A DNA stretch of 64,000 nt from Sphingosinicella sp. BN140058 (GTDB lineage: Bacteria; Pseudomonadota; Alphaproteobacteria; Sphingomonadales; Sphingomonadaceae), in contig NZ_CP035501.1 of the NCBI RefSeq assembly GCF_004135585.1, positions 3,295,501-3,359,500 of the forward strand, in the 5' to 3' direction. Under the pieces are notes generated by a model. The model saw nothing but the letters and a program-made list of their open reading frames with translations, was not told the DNA's origin and made no database searches. A program made the translations under genes and the position numbers. Positions 1-11,985 of this stretch are shown one piece after another; the first letter of the stretch is position 1, and each line of letters opens with the position of its first letter.

Positions 1-1611
1 GATCTCGAGTTCGGTGCGGGCCTCGGCGTGCTCACCGGCGAGACCGGGGCCGGCAAGTCGATCCTGCTCGATTCCCTCGGCCTCGCGCTTGGCGCCCGCG
101 CCGACAGCGGCCTGGTGCGTACCGGCCAGGCGCAGGCAGTGGTCAGCGTCAGCTTCGACCTGCCCGCCGACCACGCTGCGCGCGCTTTGCTGCGCGAGAA
201 TGGGCTCGACGGAGAGCCCGGCGAGCCGCTGGTGATCCGCCGCATCGTCAAAGCCGACGGCGGCAGCCGCGCGCTGATCAACGATCAGTCGGCCTCGGTT
301 GGCCTGCTCCGCGAACTCGGCGCGATGCTGGTCGAGATCCATGGCCAGCATGACGATCGCGGGCTGCTCAACGCCCGTGGCCACCGTGCCCTGCTCGACA
401 CGTTCGGCGGCATCGACACGCGCGAGACCGAACGTCTGTTCCGGGTCTGGGGTGAGGCGGAGACCGCGCTGACACGCGCCCGCGAAGAGCTCGAAGCCGC
501 CGCGCGCGATCGCGAATATCTCGAACATGCCGCCGCCGAACTCGGCAAGCTCGCACCGCAGCAGGGCGAGGAAGAGGAATTGGCCAACCTGCGCGCCAAC
601 ATGCAGAAGGGCGCGCGCCTGGCCGAGGACATTGCCGCGGTCGGTCAATATCTCGACGGCTCCGAAGGCGGGCTGTCGCTGCTGCGCCAAGCGGCACGCC
701 GGCTCGAGCGCATCGGCGACCAGCATGAGAAACTGGCGGACGCCCTGTCGGCGCTCGACCGGGCCTTGATCGAGGCGTCGGACGCCGAAGACCGTCTCGC
801 CGAAGCGGCCGACGCTCTGGCCTATGAGCCCGCGCGGCTGGAGGAAGCCGAAGCCCGCCTGTTCGAGATCCGCGCGGTTGCGCGCAAGCACCGGGTCGAG
901 CCCGACGCATTGCCGGCCCTGGCCGAGGAGCTCACCGCCAAGCTCTCCGCGCTGGAAGCGGGCACGCGCAGCCTTGCCATTCTCGAGCGCTCGGTGAGCG
1001 ATGGGCGCACCGCCTATGAGGAGTCGGCCGCGCGGCTGTCGGCGCTCCGCGCCGCGGCGGCCGAACGGCTCGACGCCTCGGTGGCGCGTGAGCTCGCACC
1101 GTTGAAGCTCGACGCCGCCCAGTTCCGCACCATCGTCGAGTTCCTGCCGGAGGGCCAATGGGGTCCGCGCGGGCGGGACCGGGTCGAATTTGAAGTGTCG
1201 ACCAATCCCGGCGCGCCGTTCGCGCCCTTGACCAAGATCGCCAGCGGCGGCGAATTGTCGCGTTTCATCCTCGCGCTCAAGGTGGCGCTTGCCGAACAGG
1301 GCGGGGCGGGGACGATGATCTTCGACGAAATCGATCGCGGCGTCGGCGGCGCGGTCGCCAGCGCGATCGGCGAGCGGCTCCACCGCCTGTCGGCCAATGC
1401 GCAATTGCTCGTCGTCACCCACAGCCCGCAGGTCGCGGCGCGCGGCAACCGCCACTTCTTCATCGAGAAGAGCCACGGCCTGGTCACCCGGACCAGCGTC
1501 CACCTGCTCGACGAGGGTCGCCGCCGTGAGGAGATTGCGCGGATGCTGTCGGGCGCCGAAGTCACCGACGAAGCACGGGCCCAGGCGGTGCGGCTGCTGG
1601 AAGCCGCATGA
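1..1611 (+). CDS. recN: DNA repair protein RecN (5' end cut by window)
   Basis: RecN is an SMC-like ATPase that helps recombinational repair of double-strand breaks in the cytoplasm. The frame is open from base 1, so the true start lies upstream and a few N-terminal residues are missing; 536 residues are visible. The Walker A motif GETGAGKS is near the beginning. A long Ala/Glu/Arg-rich coiled coil follows (about residues 150-370). The C-terminal half has the ABC signature region (ASGGELSRF) and Walker B (MIFDEIDRGVGG), then THSPQVAARG. The order and length match RecN. The stop overlaps the start of the next gene by four bases (ATGA), so the two are probably co-translated. Confidence 0.96.
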   Translation, partial: DLEFGAGLGVLTGETGAGKSILLDSLGLALGARADSGLVRTGQAQAVVSVSFDLPADHAARALLRENGLDGEPGEPLVIRRIVKADGGSRALINDQSASVGLLRELGAMLVEIHGQHDDRGLLNARGHRALLDTFGGIDTRETERLFRVWGEAETALTRAREELEAAARDREYLEHAAAELGKLAPQQGEEEELANLRANMQKGARLAEDIAAVGQYLDGSEGGLSLLRQAARRLERIGDQHEKLADALSALDRALIEASDAEDRLAEAADALAYEPARLEEAEARLFEIRAVARKHRVEPDALPALAEELTAKLSALEAGTRSLAILERSVSDGRTAYEESAARLSALRAAAAERLDASVARELAPLKLDAAQFRTIVEFLPEGQWGPRGRDRVEFEVSTNPGAPFAPLTKIASGGELSRFILALKVALAEQGGAGTMIFDEIDRGVGGAVASAIGERLHRLSANAQLLVVTHSPQVAARGNRHFFIEKSHGLVTRTSVHLLDEGRRREEIARMLSGAEVTDEARAQAVRLLEAA

Positions 1612-2321
1612 TCGAGAGACGGACGATCGACTACAGCCACGACGGCGATGCGCTCGAAGGCCTCTTCGTCTTCGATCCGCAGGCGGGGCCGCGGCCGACG
1701 GTGATCGTCGTGCACACGTTCGTCGGCCGTGGCCCGAACGAGGAAGCGGTCGCGGAGCGGCTTGCCGGGCTCGGCTACAATGCGTTCGCGGCCGATCTCT
1801 ACGGCAAGGGCGTGCTCGGCACGACCCGCGAGGAATGTTCGGCACTGATGCAGCCCTTCCTCGATGATCGTGCGCGGCTGCAGGCACGGATGCTGGCGGT
1901 GCTGGAGACGGTGCGCGGATTGGCGGAAGTGAATCCGGCCCGGATCGTCGCGATCGGCTATTGCTTTGGCGGCCTCTGCGTCCTCGATCTTGCCCGCACC
2001 GGCGCCGACCTCGCCGGCGTCGCCAGCGTCCACGGCCTGTTCGGCGCGCCCGGCAATTGCGAGGGCACCAAGATCACGGCGAAGGTCGTCGCCTTTCACG
2101 GCTGGGACGATCCGATGGTGCCGCCCGAAGCGGTCACCGCGCTCGGCAAGGAACTGACCGCCGCCGGCGCCGACTGGCAGATCCATGCTTATGGCGGAGT
2201 GATGCACGGCTTCACCAATCCCAAGGCCGCCGCGCCGGAGAACGGCGTGCTCTACGACGCCGCGGCGGATCGGCGTTCGTGGGCGAGCCTGCGGCTGTTC
2301 CTCGAGGAATGCTTCGCCTGA
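1608..2321 (+). CDS. Dienelactone hydrolase family protein
   Basis: This is a 237-residue alpha/beta hydrolase of the dienelactone hydrolase family, probably cytoplasmic because no signal peptide is visible. The nucleophile motif GYCFGG carries the family's cysteine nucleophile. The acid residue is likely in HGWDDPMVPP, and the histidine in the late motif MHGFTNP. The family hydrolyses lactones or esters. The true substrate cannot be read from sequence, and no aromatic-degradation genes are nearby. It overlaps recN by ATGA and is followed 40 bases later by ligA, so it sits in a housekeeping repair gene run. Confidence 0.9.
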   Translation: MIERRTIDYSHDGDALEGLFVFDPQAGPRPTVIVVHTFVGRGPNEEAVAERLAGLGYNAFAADLYGKGVLGTTREECSALMQPFLDDRARLQARMLAVLETVRGLAEVNPARIVAIGYCFGGLCVLDLARTGADLAGVASVHGLFGAPGNCEGTKITAKVVAFHGWDDPMVPPEAVTALGKELTAAGADWQIHAYGGVMHGFTNPKAAAPENGVLYDAAADRRSWASLRLFLEECFA

Positions 2322-2352
2322 AGCCCTTGGGCGGCGCTGCGCTTCTTGTTAA

Positions 2353-4503
<2,151 letters not shown>

Positions 4504-4550
4504 ACGGCATGGCTGGCTTCGCGACGGTGCGTTTAGGAGCGGCGGGTTTG

Positions 4551-5411
4551 ATGGTGCGGCGCTGCCTGCTCTTCGCCGCGCTCGTGCTCGGTCTATCCCT
4601 GCCGGCGTGGCGGGGCGCGGAAGCGGCCCCGCTCCGCGTGATGAGCTTCAATGTTCGGGTGCCGGTCGATCAGGACGGGCCCAATGCCTGGCCCCATCGC
4701 AAGGACATCCTCGTCGATCTCGTCGCAAACGCGAAGCCGGACGTCGTCGGCACACAAGAGCTGAAGCGGATCCAAGCCGATTATCTGCTCGCCCATCTGC
4801 CCGGCTATGCCTGGTTCGGCACGGATCGCCGGGGCGGGCGCGACGACGAATATATGGGTGTCTTCTACCGGCGCGACCGGCTGCGGCTGATCGAGCTCGG
4901 CAATTTCTGGCTGTCGGACACGCCCGATGTGGCGGGCAGCATCAGCTGGGGGCATCCGTTGCCGCGGATGGTCACCTGGGGTTTGTTCGAGACGGTCGCC
5001 GACGGGCGGCGATTCTATCTGTACAACACCCATTTCCCGTACCGCGCCGAGGACGAGGCCGCGCGTACCAAGGGCGCCGAGGCGATCGCGGCCCGGATCG
5101 CCGCTCTTCAGCGCGACGTGCCGGTGGTGCTGACCGGCGACTTCAACACGGCCCCGGACAGCCCGGCACATGGCGTGCTCAGCCGCGACCTGGTCGATGT
5201 CCGCACCGCCGCAGCCCGGGTCGAGGGCCCCGAACCGACCTTCCACGGCTTCACCGGCAAGGCCGATCGGCGCATTGACTGGATCTTCGCGCGCGGGTTC
5301 GTGCCGCTGCGGCTGCGCACCGAGGATATGAACCGCGCCGGCCGCTATCCCTCGGATCACTTCCCGATCATCGCCGACCTCGATTGGCCCGCCGCACCCG
5401 CGCGCCGCTGA
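4551..5411 (+). CDS. Exported endonuclease/exonuclease/phosphatase family protein
   Basis: This is a 286-residue member of the EEP superfamily (DNase I/sphingomyelinase fold). Family motifs are visible: RVMSFNVRV at the start of the mature part, GTQELKR, a metal/phosphate-binding GDFNTAPDSPAH, and a terminal SDHFPIIADL. The ATG at 4551 is chosen because TAGGAG lies about 11 bases upstream and the N-terminus becomes a clean signal peptide (MVRRCLLFAALVLG...AEAA). An in-frame ATG at 4509 would add 14 residues and bury it. Substrate is unknown; secreted members include nucleases, phosphodiesterases and sphingomyelinase-like enzymes. Confidence 0.88.
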   Translation: MVRRCLLFAALVLGLSLPAWRGAEAAPLRVMSFNVRVPVDQDGPNAWPHRKDILVDLVANAKPDVVGTQELKRIQADYLLAHLPGYAWFGTDRRGGRDDEYMGVFYRRDRLRLIELGNFWLSDTPDVAGSISWGHPLPRMVTWGLFETVADGRRFYLYNTHFPYRAEDEAARTKGAEAIAARIAALQRDVPVVLTGDFNTAPDSPAHGVLSRDLVDVRTAAARVEGPEPTFHGFTGKADRRIDWIFARGFVPLRLRTEDMNRAGRYPSDHFPIIADLDWPAAPARR

Positions 5412-5496
5412 GGCGGCACCGGCGCATTCGGGCAACGCTTCCCGCCTAATCGTGCACGAACACGAAGAAGAATCTTGATTTTGTGCGTGAGGATAG

Positions 5497-5512
5497 CTGT
5501 AACCGGTTACAG
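5497..5512. promoter_or_regulatory. LacI-family operator upstream of the TonB receptor operon
   Basis: A perfect 16-base palindrome, CTGTAACCGGTTACAG, lies 39 bases before the TonB receptor start. A central CG flanked by AACC/GGTT is typical of LacI-family operators. The 12-base core GTAACCGGTTAC occurs again at 16568-16579 beside the lacI-type gene, which makes that regulator the likely ligand. The position fits repression over or just downstream of the promoter, with induction by an imported sugar (inferred). Confidence 0.8.
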
Positions 5513-5550
5513 AAACACAAAGAACAGTCGGAATTGGGGAGTCAGGAGAG

Positions 5551-8500
5551 ATGGCGTTTCTGCGGAGCAATCGTCGCCCGGCGCGGCACGGCGGAATGAT
5601 GCGGCTGGCTGCAGCCTTGCTTGCGACCGGGGCGCTGACGGCGCTCGTCGCCACGCCGGCGCACGCGCAGGAGAATAATGCGTCGCTGCGCGGCCGGGTG
5701 ACCGTGGAGGGCACCGCCCGCGTCGAAGCGGTCGAGGTCAATACCGGCCTGCGCCGGTCCGCCGAAGTCGGACCCGATGGAAGCTACAATCTCGCCTCGC
5801 TGCGTCCGGGCACCTACCGGCTCGAGATCACGACGCCCACAGGCACGCGCAACACCGACGAATTCACCCTGAATGTCGGCCAGAATGCGGAGCTCGACTT
5901 CGATTTCTCCGCAGCGCCGGATCAGCCGGACGCGGTCGCCGAAGGCGAGGGGATCATCGTCACCGCGTCGCGCCTGCGGACGATGGAAGGCGGCGAGATC
6001 GGTACCACGATCACGCCGCGCCTGATCGAGCAGCTGCCGCAGAACAATCGCAACTTCCTCGCCTTCGCGGATCTTGCCCCGGGCGTGCAGTTCGTCACCG
6101 GTGCGAACGGCGAATCGCGCCTGCAGGGCGGTGCCCAGGACAGCCGTTCGGTGAATATCTTCATCGATGGCATCGGCCAGAAGGATTATGTCCTGAAGAG
6201 CGGGATCACCGGCCAGGATAGTTCGCAGGGCAACCCGTTCCCGCAATCCGCCATCGGCGAATATCGGGTGATCAGCTCCAACTACAAAGCCGAATTTGAT
6301 CAGGTCAGTTCGGTCGCGATCACCGCGATCACAAAATCCGGCACCAACGAATTTCATGGCGACGGCTTCATCGACTTCACCAACCAGAGCCTGCGCGAGA
6401 AGACGCCGATCGAGATCCGCAACGGCGCCGACAAGGTCAAGACCAAGGACATCCAGTTCGGCGCCTCGCTCGGCGGCCCGATCATCCGCGACGTCATGCA
6501 CTTCTTCGTCGCCTATGAGGGCAAGAGGCAGGAAGTGCCGGTCGAGATCACGCCCGGCAACGGCCGCACCGTGGAGAGCTTCCCGGCCGAATATCGGGAG
6601 CTGTTCGGCACCGTGAACCGGTCGTTCAACGAGGACCTGTTCTTCGGCAAGCTCGATTTCTCGCCCACGTCGAAGGACCTGATCGAGCTTTCAGGCAAGT
6701 ATCGCGACGAGACCTCGGTCGGCCTCAACAGCGGCCAGCAGGCGGTCAGCCGCGCCACCGACACGATCAACGAGGAAATCCGCATCCTCGGCCGCTGGGA
6801 GCATAGCGAGGAATCGTGGATCAACGATTTCAAGATCGCCTATGAGGACGTCAGCTGGGCGCCGACGCCGAGGGTGTTCGAGAACGGCACCATCCTGCAG
6901 GCGACCAACACCCGCGCCAGCCTGCTCGAGCTCGGCGGCAGCGGCAATTACCAGGACAAGGGCCAGAAGGGCTGGACCATCCAGGACGATTTCACCTTCA
7001 CCGGCTTCAAGGGCCACACCATCAAGGCCGGCGTGAAGGCGAAGTTCGTGAAGCTGAACTCGCTGCAGCTCAACAACACCAACGCGCAATATTTCTACAA
7101 CACCGATTTCAATCCGAACGGCGGCACGTTCAACGCCACCATTCCCTACCGGGTCCAGTTCGGCGCCAACACCGGAGTCGCCGATCCGATCGTCAAGTCC
7201 GACAACTTCCAGTTCGGTATCTACCTGCAGGACGATTGGGACGTCACGGAACGGCTGACGCTGAACCTCGGCCTGCGCTGGGATTATGAGAAGACGCCCG
7301 CCTTCCTGGATTTCGTGACGCCGGCGGATGCGGTGGCGGCGGTGTCGCCGGCCAACTATCCGAACCTCAACGGCGCCGATTACGACATTCGCGATTTCAT
7401 CTCGACCGGATCTGGGCGCGAGCCGTTCCTCGGCGCCTTCCAGCCGCGCATCGGCTTCAGCTACGATCTCGACGAGGAAGGCCGGTTCCAGGTGTTCGGC
7501 GGCTATGGCCGCTCCTACGACCGCAACCAGTTCGACTTCTTGCAGCAGGAGCTCACCCAGGGCGCCTTCACGACGCGAACGTTCAACTTCATCACCGGCG
7601 ATCCGCTCAACACCTGCGTGGCCGGCCCGACCTGCGTCGCGTTCAACCCGATTTACCTGACCGAGGAAGGACGGCAGCAATTGCTGGCGGGGACCGCGGG
7701 AGGCCGCGGCGGCGGCGAGCTCCGTTTCATCAACAACGATCTCAAGACGCCCTATTCGGACCAGTTCAGCCTCGGCGCGCGCGGCCGCTTCGACCTTGTC
7801 CAGCTCGAAGCGGGCTATTCGCACATCGAGAGCAAGGACGGCTTCGCCTATCTGCTCGGCAACCGCCGTCCGGACGGCAGCTTCTTCGCGCCGAACCAGC
7901 GGCCGGATTCGCCGTTCGGCTTCGCGCCGCCGGGCTTCGGATCGATCCTGATCGGCACCAACGGCATCGAGACCAGCGCCGACTCCGTCTATCTGAAGCT
8001 CACCAAATCCTACCGGCCCTCGTCGCCGTGGAGCCTGGATGCGACCTACACCTATACCGAGGCCGAGGAGAATCGTGCGTTCGGCGAGGTGTTCTCGCTC
8101 GATTACGCGTCGCTCGACGATTATCCGGTGCTGCGTTCCTCGGGTGTCCGCAAGCATCGCTTCGTCGCCGCCGGCAGCGTCGATCTGCCGATCGGGGTCA
8201 CCCTGTCTTCCAAGATCACTCTGGCCTCCCCGCCCTTCCTCAAGGGCTTCGTCAACCAGGCGACGGCGCCGTTCGAGCGTCTGGTGGTCGGCACCTGGGC
8301 GGACAGCAACGGCGATCGCTGGGGCTTGCGCCAGGTCGATCTGGCGGTGACCAAATATCTGCCGCTCAAGTTCCTGACCAAGGAATCGCAGCTGCGGCTG
8401 CGCGTCGACATCATCAACCTGTTCAACGATCGCAACTTCGTCGACTTCAACACCGATCCGAACGACACCACCAGCACGGTGGGATCGCCGAGCGTGTTCG

Positions 8501-8574
8501 GGGGGCGCAGCGCCTACGGCATCGGCGGCAATCCGACCCGGACGATCAAGCTTTCCGCCGGGTTCAGCTTCTGA
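5551..8574 (+). CDS. Oar-like TonB-dependent receptor (putative saccharide importer)
   Basis: This is a 1007-residue outer-membrane receptor. It has a signal peptide ending near APAHAQ (about residues 1-40), then a carboxypeptidase-regulatory-like beta-sandwich (about 42-105; GSYNLASLRPGTYRLEI). A Ton-box/plug follows (EGIIVTASRLRTMEGG onward), then a long beta-barrel ending in the aromatic terminus AGFSF. AGGAGAG sits immediately before the ATG. It is a receptor of the Oar/CarboxypepD_reg type common in sphingomonads. It is followed at once by a GH144-like glucanase and preceded by a LacI-type operator, so it probably imports glucan oligosaccharides. The substrate is inferred from neighbours only. 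Confidence 0.93.
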   Translation: MAFLRSNRRPARHGGMMRLAAALLATGALTALVATPAHAQENNASLRGRVTVEGTARVEAVEVNTGLRRSAEVGPDGSYNLASLRPGTYRLEITTPTGTRNTDEFTLNVGQNAELDFDFSAAPDQPDAVAEGEGIIVTASRLRTMEGGEIGTTITPRLIEQLPQNNRNFLAFADLAPGVQFVTGANGESRLQGGAQDSRSVNIFIDGIGQKDYVLKSGITGQDSSQGNPFPQSAIGEYRVISSNYKAEFDQVSSVAITAITKSGTNEFHGDGFIDFTNQSLREKTPIEIRNGADKVKTKDIQFGASLGGPIIRDVMHFFVAYEGKRQEVPVEITPGNGRTVESFPAEYRELFGTVNRSFNEDLFFGKLDFSPTSKDLIELSGKYRDETSVGLNSGQQAVSRATDTINEEIRILGRWEHSEESWINDFKIAYEDVSWAPTPRVFENGTILQATNTRASLLELGGSGNYQDKGQKGWTIQDDFTFTGFKGHTIKAGVKAKFVKLNSLQLNNTNAQYFYNTDFNPNGGTFNATIPYRVQFGANTGVADPIVKSDNFQFGIYLQDDWDVTERLTLNLGLRWDYEKTPAFLDFVTPADAVAAVSPANYPNLNGADYDIRDFISTGSGREPFLGAFQPRIGFSYDLDEEGRFQVFGGYGRSYDRNQFDFLQQELTQGAFTTRTFNFITGDPLNTCVAGPTCVAFNPIYLTEEGRQQLLAGTAGGRGGGELRFINNDLKTPYSDQFSLGARGRFDLVQLEAGYSHIESKDGFAYLLGNRRPDGSFFAPNQRPDSPFGFAPPGFGSILIGTNGIETSADSVYLKLTKSYRPSSPWSLDATYTYTEAEENRAFGEVFSLDYASLDDYPVLRSSGVRKHRFVAAGSVDLPIGVTLSSKITLASPPFLKGFVNQATAPFERLVVGTWADSNGDRWGLRQVDLAVTKYLPLKFLTKESQLRLRVDIINLFNDRNFVDFNTDPNDTTSTVGSPSVFGGRSAYGIGGNPTRTIKLSAGFSF

Positions 8575-8597
8575 TCGCCGTAGGCAATCCGAGGCGC

Positions 8598-10064
8598 GTG
8601 GCGGCGGCCGCCGGCGCGCTCCTCGCAGCGATGGCGCTTTCCGCCTGCCAGGCGGGGGGCGCCCGCGGCGGCGCGCCGGTCTTCGGTGTCGCGCCGCCGC
8701 AGGAACAGGAGGCGTTCGTCGAGGATCTGAGCCGACGGACCTTCCGCTATTTCTGGGACACGACCAGCGCGGACACCTGCCTGGCGCCCGATCGCTGGCC
8801 GTCCAATCCCTTTTCGAGCATCGCCGCGACCGGCTTCGCGCTTACCGCCTACCCCGTGGGGGTCGAGCGCGGCTATGTCAGCCGGGCGGAAGCGGCCGAG
8901 CGCACGCTCGCCTGCATGCGCTTCTACCACGATGCGCCGCAGGGACCGGAGGCTGCCGGCGTGAGCGGCTACAAGGGCTTCTTCTACCACTTCCTCCGCA
9001 ACGACAACGGCCAGCGCTTCGGCACCACCGAATTGTCGACCGTCGACACCAGTCTGCTGCTCGGCGGCATTCTGTTCGCACAATCCTATTTCGACCGCGA
9101 CGATCCCCGCGAGCGCGAGATCCGCGATCTGGCCGAGGCGATCTACCGCCGCGTCGACTGGACCTGGGCGCAGCGAAGCAACACCGGGACCAAGGCCGCC
9201 AACCTGCCGAACTCGCACGGGATCACGATGGGCTGGCGGCCGGAGCGCGGCTTCGAGACCCATGATTGGGTCGGCTACAACGAAGGCATGCTGGTCTACG
9301 TCCTCGCGGCGGGCTCACCGACCCACCCGATCGGCCGCGATGCCTGGGACAAGGGCTGGGCCGCGCGCCTGGAGGAGAGCTGGGGCACCTTTTACGGACA
9401 GCAGCATCTCGGCTTCGCGCCGCTGTTCGGCCACCAATATAGCCATGTCTGGGTCGATTTCCGCGGCATTCGTGACGATTTCATGCGCGGCAAGGGGATC
9501 GACTATTTCGAGAATAGTCGCCGCGCGACGCTCGCCCAGCGCGCTTACGGCCTCGACAATCCGAACGGCTGGCGCGGCTATGACGGCGACATCTGGGGGT
9601 GGACGGCGTCGGACGGGCCCGGCGACCATCAGCGCGCGGTCGGCGGTGCGATGCGCCGCTTCTTCGGCTATGCGGCGCGCGGCGTCGCGGCAACCGAGGT
9701 CAGGGACGACGGCACCGTCGTTCCGACCGCCGCCGGCGGCTCGATCCCGTTTGCGCCGGAGATCACGCTGCCGGCCCTGATGGCGATGAAGCGGACATAT
9801 GGCGCGCGTCTCTACACGCGCTACGGCTTCAAGGATTCGTTCAACCCAAGCTTCACCTTCGCCGATCTGCGCAGCCATGACGGACGTGTCGATCCGGAGC
9901 ATGGCTGGTTCGCCAACGATCATCTCGGCATCGATCAGGGGCCGATCCTGGCGATGCTCGAAAATCACCGCAGCGGCCTCGTCTGGAAGACGATGCGGAA
10001 GAACCCGCACATCCGGACCGGGCTGACCAGGCTCGGCTTCACCGGCGGCTGGCTGGATCGCTGA
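8598..10064 (+). CDS. Glucoamylase-like/GH144-type glucanase, putative lipoprotein
   Basis: The product (about 488 residues) matches the 'glucoamylase family' (glycoamylase-like domain, CAZy GH144 type), whose characterised members are endo-beta-1,2-glucanases. Recognisable family stretches include RRTFRYFWD, SSIAATGFALTAYPVG, GYKGFFYHFL, STVDTSLLLGG, GWRPERGFETHDWVGYNEGM and HQYSHVWVDFRG. The N-terminus has a lipobox-like LSAC, suggesting a lipid-anchored envelope enzyme. No ATG is available. GTG 8598 has GAGG three bases upstream but leaves out an arginine pair (NPRR) expected in the signal-peptide n-region, so initiation may be further upstream (for example CTG 8571, overlapping the receptor stop). 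It is in one operon with the receptor. Family assignment is fairly secure; beta-1,2 specificity is not. Confidence 0.85.
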   Translation: MAAAAGALLAAMALSACQAGGARGGAPVFGVAPPQEQEAFVEDLSRRTFRYFWDTTSADTCLAPDRWPSNPFSSIAATGFALTAYPVGVERGYVSRAEAAERTLACMRFYHDAPQGPEAAGVSGYKGFFYHFLRNDNGQRFGTTELSTVDTSLLLGGILFAQSYFDRDDPREREIRDLAEAIYRRVDWTWAQRSNTGTKAANLPNSHGITMGWRPERGFETHDWVGYNEGMLVYVLAAGSPTHPIGRDAWDKGWAARLEESWGTFYGQQHLGFAPLFGHQYSHVWVDFRGIRDDFMRGKGIDYFENSRRATLAQRAYGLDNPNGWRGYDGDIWGWTASDGPGDHQRAVGGAMRRFFGYAARGVAATEVRDDGTVVPTAAGGSIPFAPEITLPALMAMKRTYGARLYTRYGFKDSFNPSFTFADLRSHDGRVDPEHGWFANDHLGIDQGPILAMLENHRSGLVWKTMRKNPHIRTGLTRLGFTGGWLDR

Positions 10065-10068
10065 AGCC

Positions 10069-11895
10069 TCAGCCCTCGTCGAGGCTCTTCTGGAGCGCGG
10101 CGAGGTAGGCGGCTGCGCCGATCTTCGGTGAGGCCGGTGCCGCCGGACGGAAGGATTTCGGCCGGTCCGACGGAACGCCGGTGCGGAATCGGCCGGCTTC
10201 GGCCGTCAAGGCCTCCACCTCTTCGGTCAGGCTGTGGGCAGAGGCAGAGGTGTGCTCGACCCGCGCGGCATTCTGGCGTGTGGCCTCGTCCATCCGAGCG
10301 ACCGCGGCGCTGACCTGGCTGATCGCGGCCGACTGCGCCTGGTTGTCTCGGGCGACGCTGCCGATCAGATCGTGGACGGCGCCGACGTCGCGGCCGATAC
10401 CCTGCAGCGCGTCGCCGACCTTGCGAACGACCTGGACGCTGGTGCCGATGCCGTTCTGGGTCGCGGCGAGCTGCTGGCGGGCGCGCTTCGCCTCCTCTTC
10501 GGAGCGCATTGCCAAGGCGCTGACGAGATCGGCGACCACCGCAAAGCCGCGCCCGGCCTCGCCGGCACGGGCCGCTTCGACCGTGGCGTTCATCGCCAGC
10601 ACACGGGTCTGAAAGGCGATCTGGTCGAGCCCTTCGATCACCGAATCGATGTTCGCGGCATTGTCGCTGACCTCGCCCATCGCCCGCACTGCATCGGCGG
10701 CGAGCGCCTGGCCGGCCGCGAGGCTGGCCGCGGCCTCGTCGGCGCGCTTCACCGTTTCGGCGGCGGAACCCGCCGTATCCCTGAGCCTCTGGTCGATCCC
10801 CGAGAGGGCGGTCGCGGTCTCTTCGAGATTGGCTGCGGTGTCTGCCGTCCGGCGGGAAAGGTCCGCCGAGGCGTCGGCGATCTCGGCGGCACCGGCGCCG
10901 ATCCCTGCAGCGCTCGACGAGACCGCGCCGATCAGGCCGGCGAGGCTCGCCAGCGCCTCGTTGAAGTCGCGCCGCAGCGGTTCGCATTCGTTCGGGAAGG
11001 CGCGCTCGATCGGGCGGGTGAGGTCGCCTTGCGACAGCTTGCGGAGGGCACTGCCAAGGGTCGCGACGACGTCACGCAATTCCTCCTGCTGGCGGGCGGA
11101 GGCGGCTTCGAGCCGCGTTTTCTCGGTTCCCGCATCGCGGAACGCAATCAGTGCGCGCGCGACATCGCCGATCTCGTCCTTGCGCTGTTCGCCGGTTACG
11201 CGCACGGCGAGATCACCGGCCGACATCGACCGCATCGTTCCCGCCGCGTCGGCGAGCGGTGCCACCACCTTGCGCAGCATGATGCAGCAGAAGCCGAGCA
11301 CCGACAGCAGGATGAGCAGGGCGACGGTGCCGAGGATGAAGAGTGCGCGGCTCACCTCCGTCGCGGAGCGCTCGCGTAATTCTCCCTGGAAGCGGCTTGC
11401 CGTAGCGACGGCTTCATCGATCCGGCTACGATGCTCGTCATAGGCTGCGGTCAGCCGCGCATAGCTCGCGTCGGCATCCCCGATATTGCCGGCGCGGATC
11501 GCCGGCAGGAAGCGCTCGTTCAATTCCGTCCAGAAGGCTTCTGCCGGCGCGTGCGATCCGGTGAGGATCGGCGCGCGCACGTCGGCATCTAGCGCGGATT
11601 CCTGCCAATAAGCATGGCGCGTCTCATAATCTTCCTGAAGTTTCGCGAGGCGCGCGGCGCGGGCGGTATAATCCTGCGGGTTCTGGCGCAGGCGCGTCGC
11701 CTCGAGATAGCTTTCGATGATGAACTTGGGCGGCGGCAGGATGTCGGCGATCAGATCGGAGGCTTCCTGGTTCTTGCCCTGGATCGGCCCGCCCATCCGG
11801 ATCGTGTCGATGTTCCACCACGCCGCGGCGAGGCCGAAGGCCAGCAACAGCACCAGGATGCCGCCCCCCAGGCGGACCAGATGTTTGATCGTCAT
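10069..11895 (-). CDS. Methyl-accepting chemotaxis protein (transmembrane)
   Basis: This is a 608-residue inner-membrane chemoreceptor. TM1 is at about residues 10-28, followed by a roughly 160-residue mostly helical periplasmic sensor (four-helix-bundle-like). TM2 is at about 190-212, then a HAMP domain ([23 protein letters not shown]) and a coiled-coil signalling domain. The hairpin tip reads [20 protein letters not shown]. The usual asparagine of QTNLLALNA is replaced by Arg-Val here, a departure from consensus at the kinase-contact region. It converges with the glucanase gene (4-base gap). No che genes are in the window. It may sense ligands linked to the saccharide locus, but this is only positional. 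Confidence 0.93.
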   Translation of the reverse strand: MTIKHLVRLGGGILVLLLAFGLAAAWWNIDTIRMGGPIQGKNQEASDLIADILPPPKFIIESYLEATRLRQNPQDYTARAARLAKLQEDYETRHAYWQESALDADVRAPILTGSHAPAEAFWTELNERFLPAIRAGNIGDADASYARLTAAYDEHRSRIDEAVATASRFQGELRERSATEVSRALFILGTVALLILLSVLGFCCIMLRKVVAPLADAAGTMRSMSAGDLAVRVTGEQRKDEIGDVARALIAFRDAGTEKTRLEAASARQQEELRDVVATLGSALRKLSQGDLTRPIERAFPNECEPLRRDFNEALASLAGLIGAVSSSAAGIGAGAAEIADASADLSRRTADTAANLEETATALSGIDQRLRDTAGSAAETVKRADEAAASLAAGQALAADAVRAMGEVSDNAANIDSVIEGLDQIAFQTRVLAMNATVEAARAGEAGRGFAVVADLVSALAMRSEEEAKRARQQLAATQNGIGTSVQVVRKVGDALQGIGRDVGAVHDLIGSVARDNQAQSAAISQVSAAVARMDEATRQNAARVEHTSASAHSLTEEVEALTAEAGRFRTGVPSDRPKSFRPAAPASPKIGAAAYLAALQKSLDEG

Positions 11896-11985
11896 GTCCC
11901 TCGCGCCCCTGTCCCGCGATTCAGCCGCTACGTGTTACTACGGCATGATAGAACGAAGACGCGCCCGTGACGGGCTTTGGCTGGG

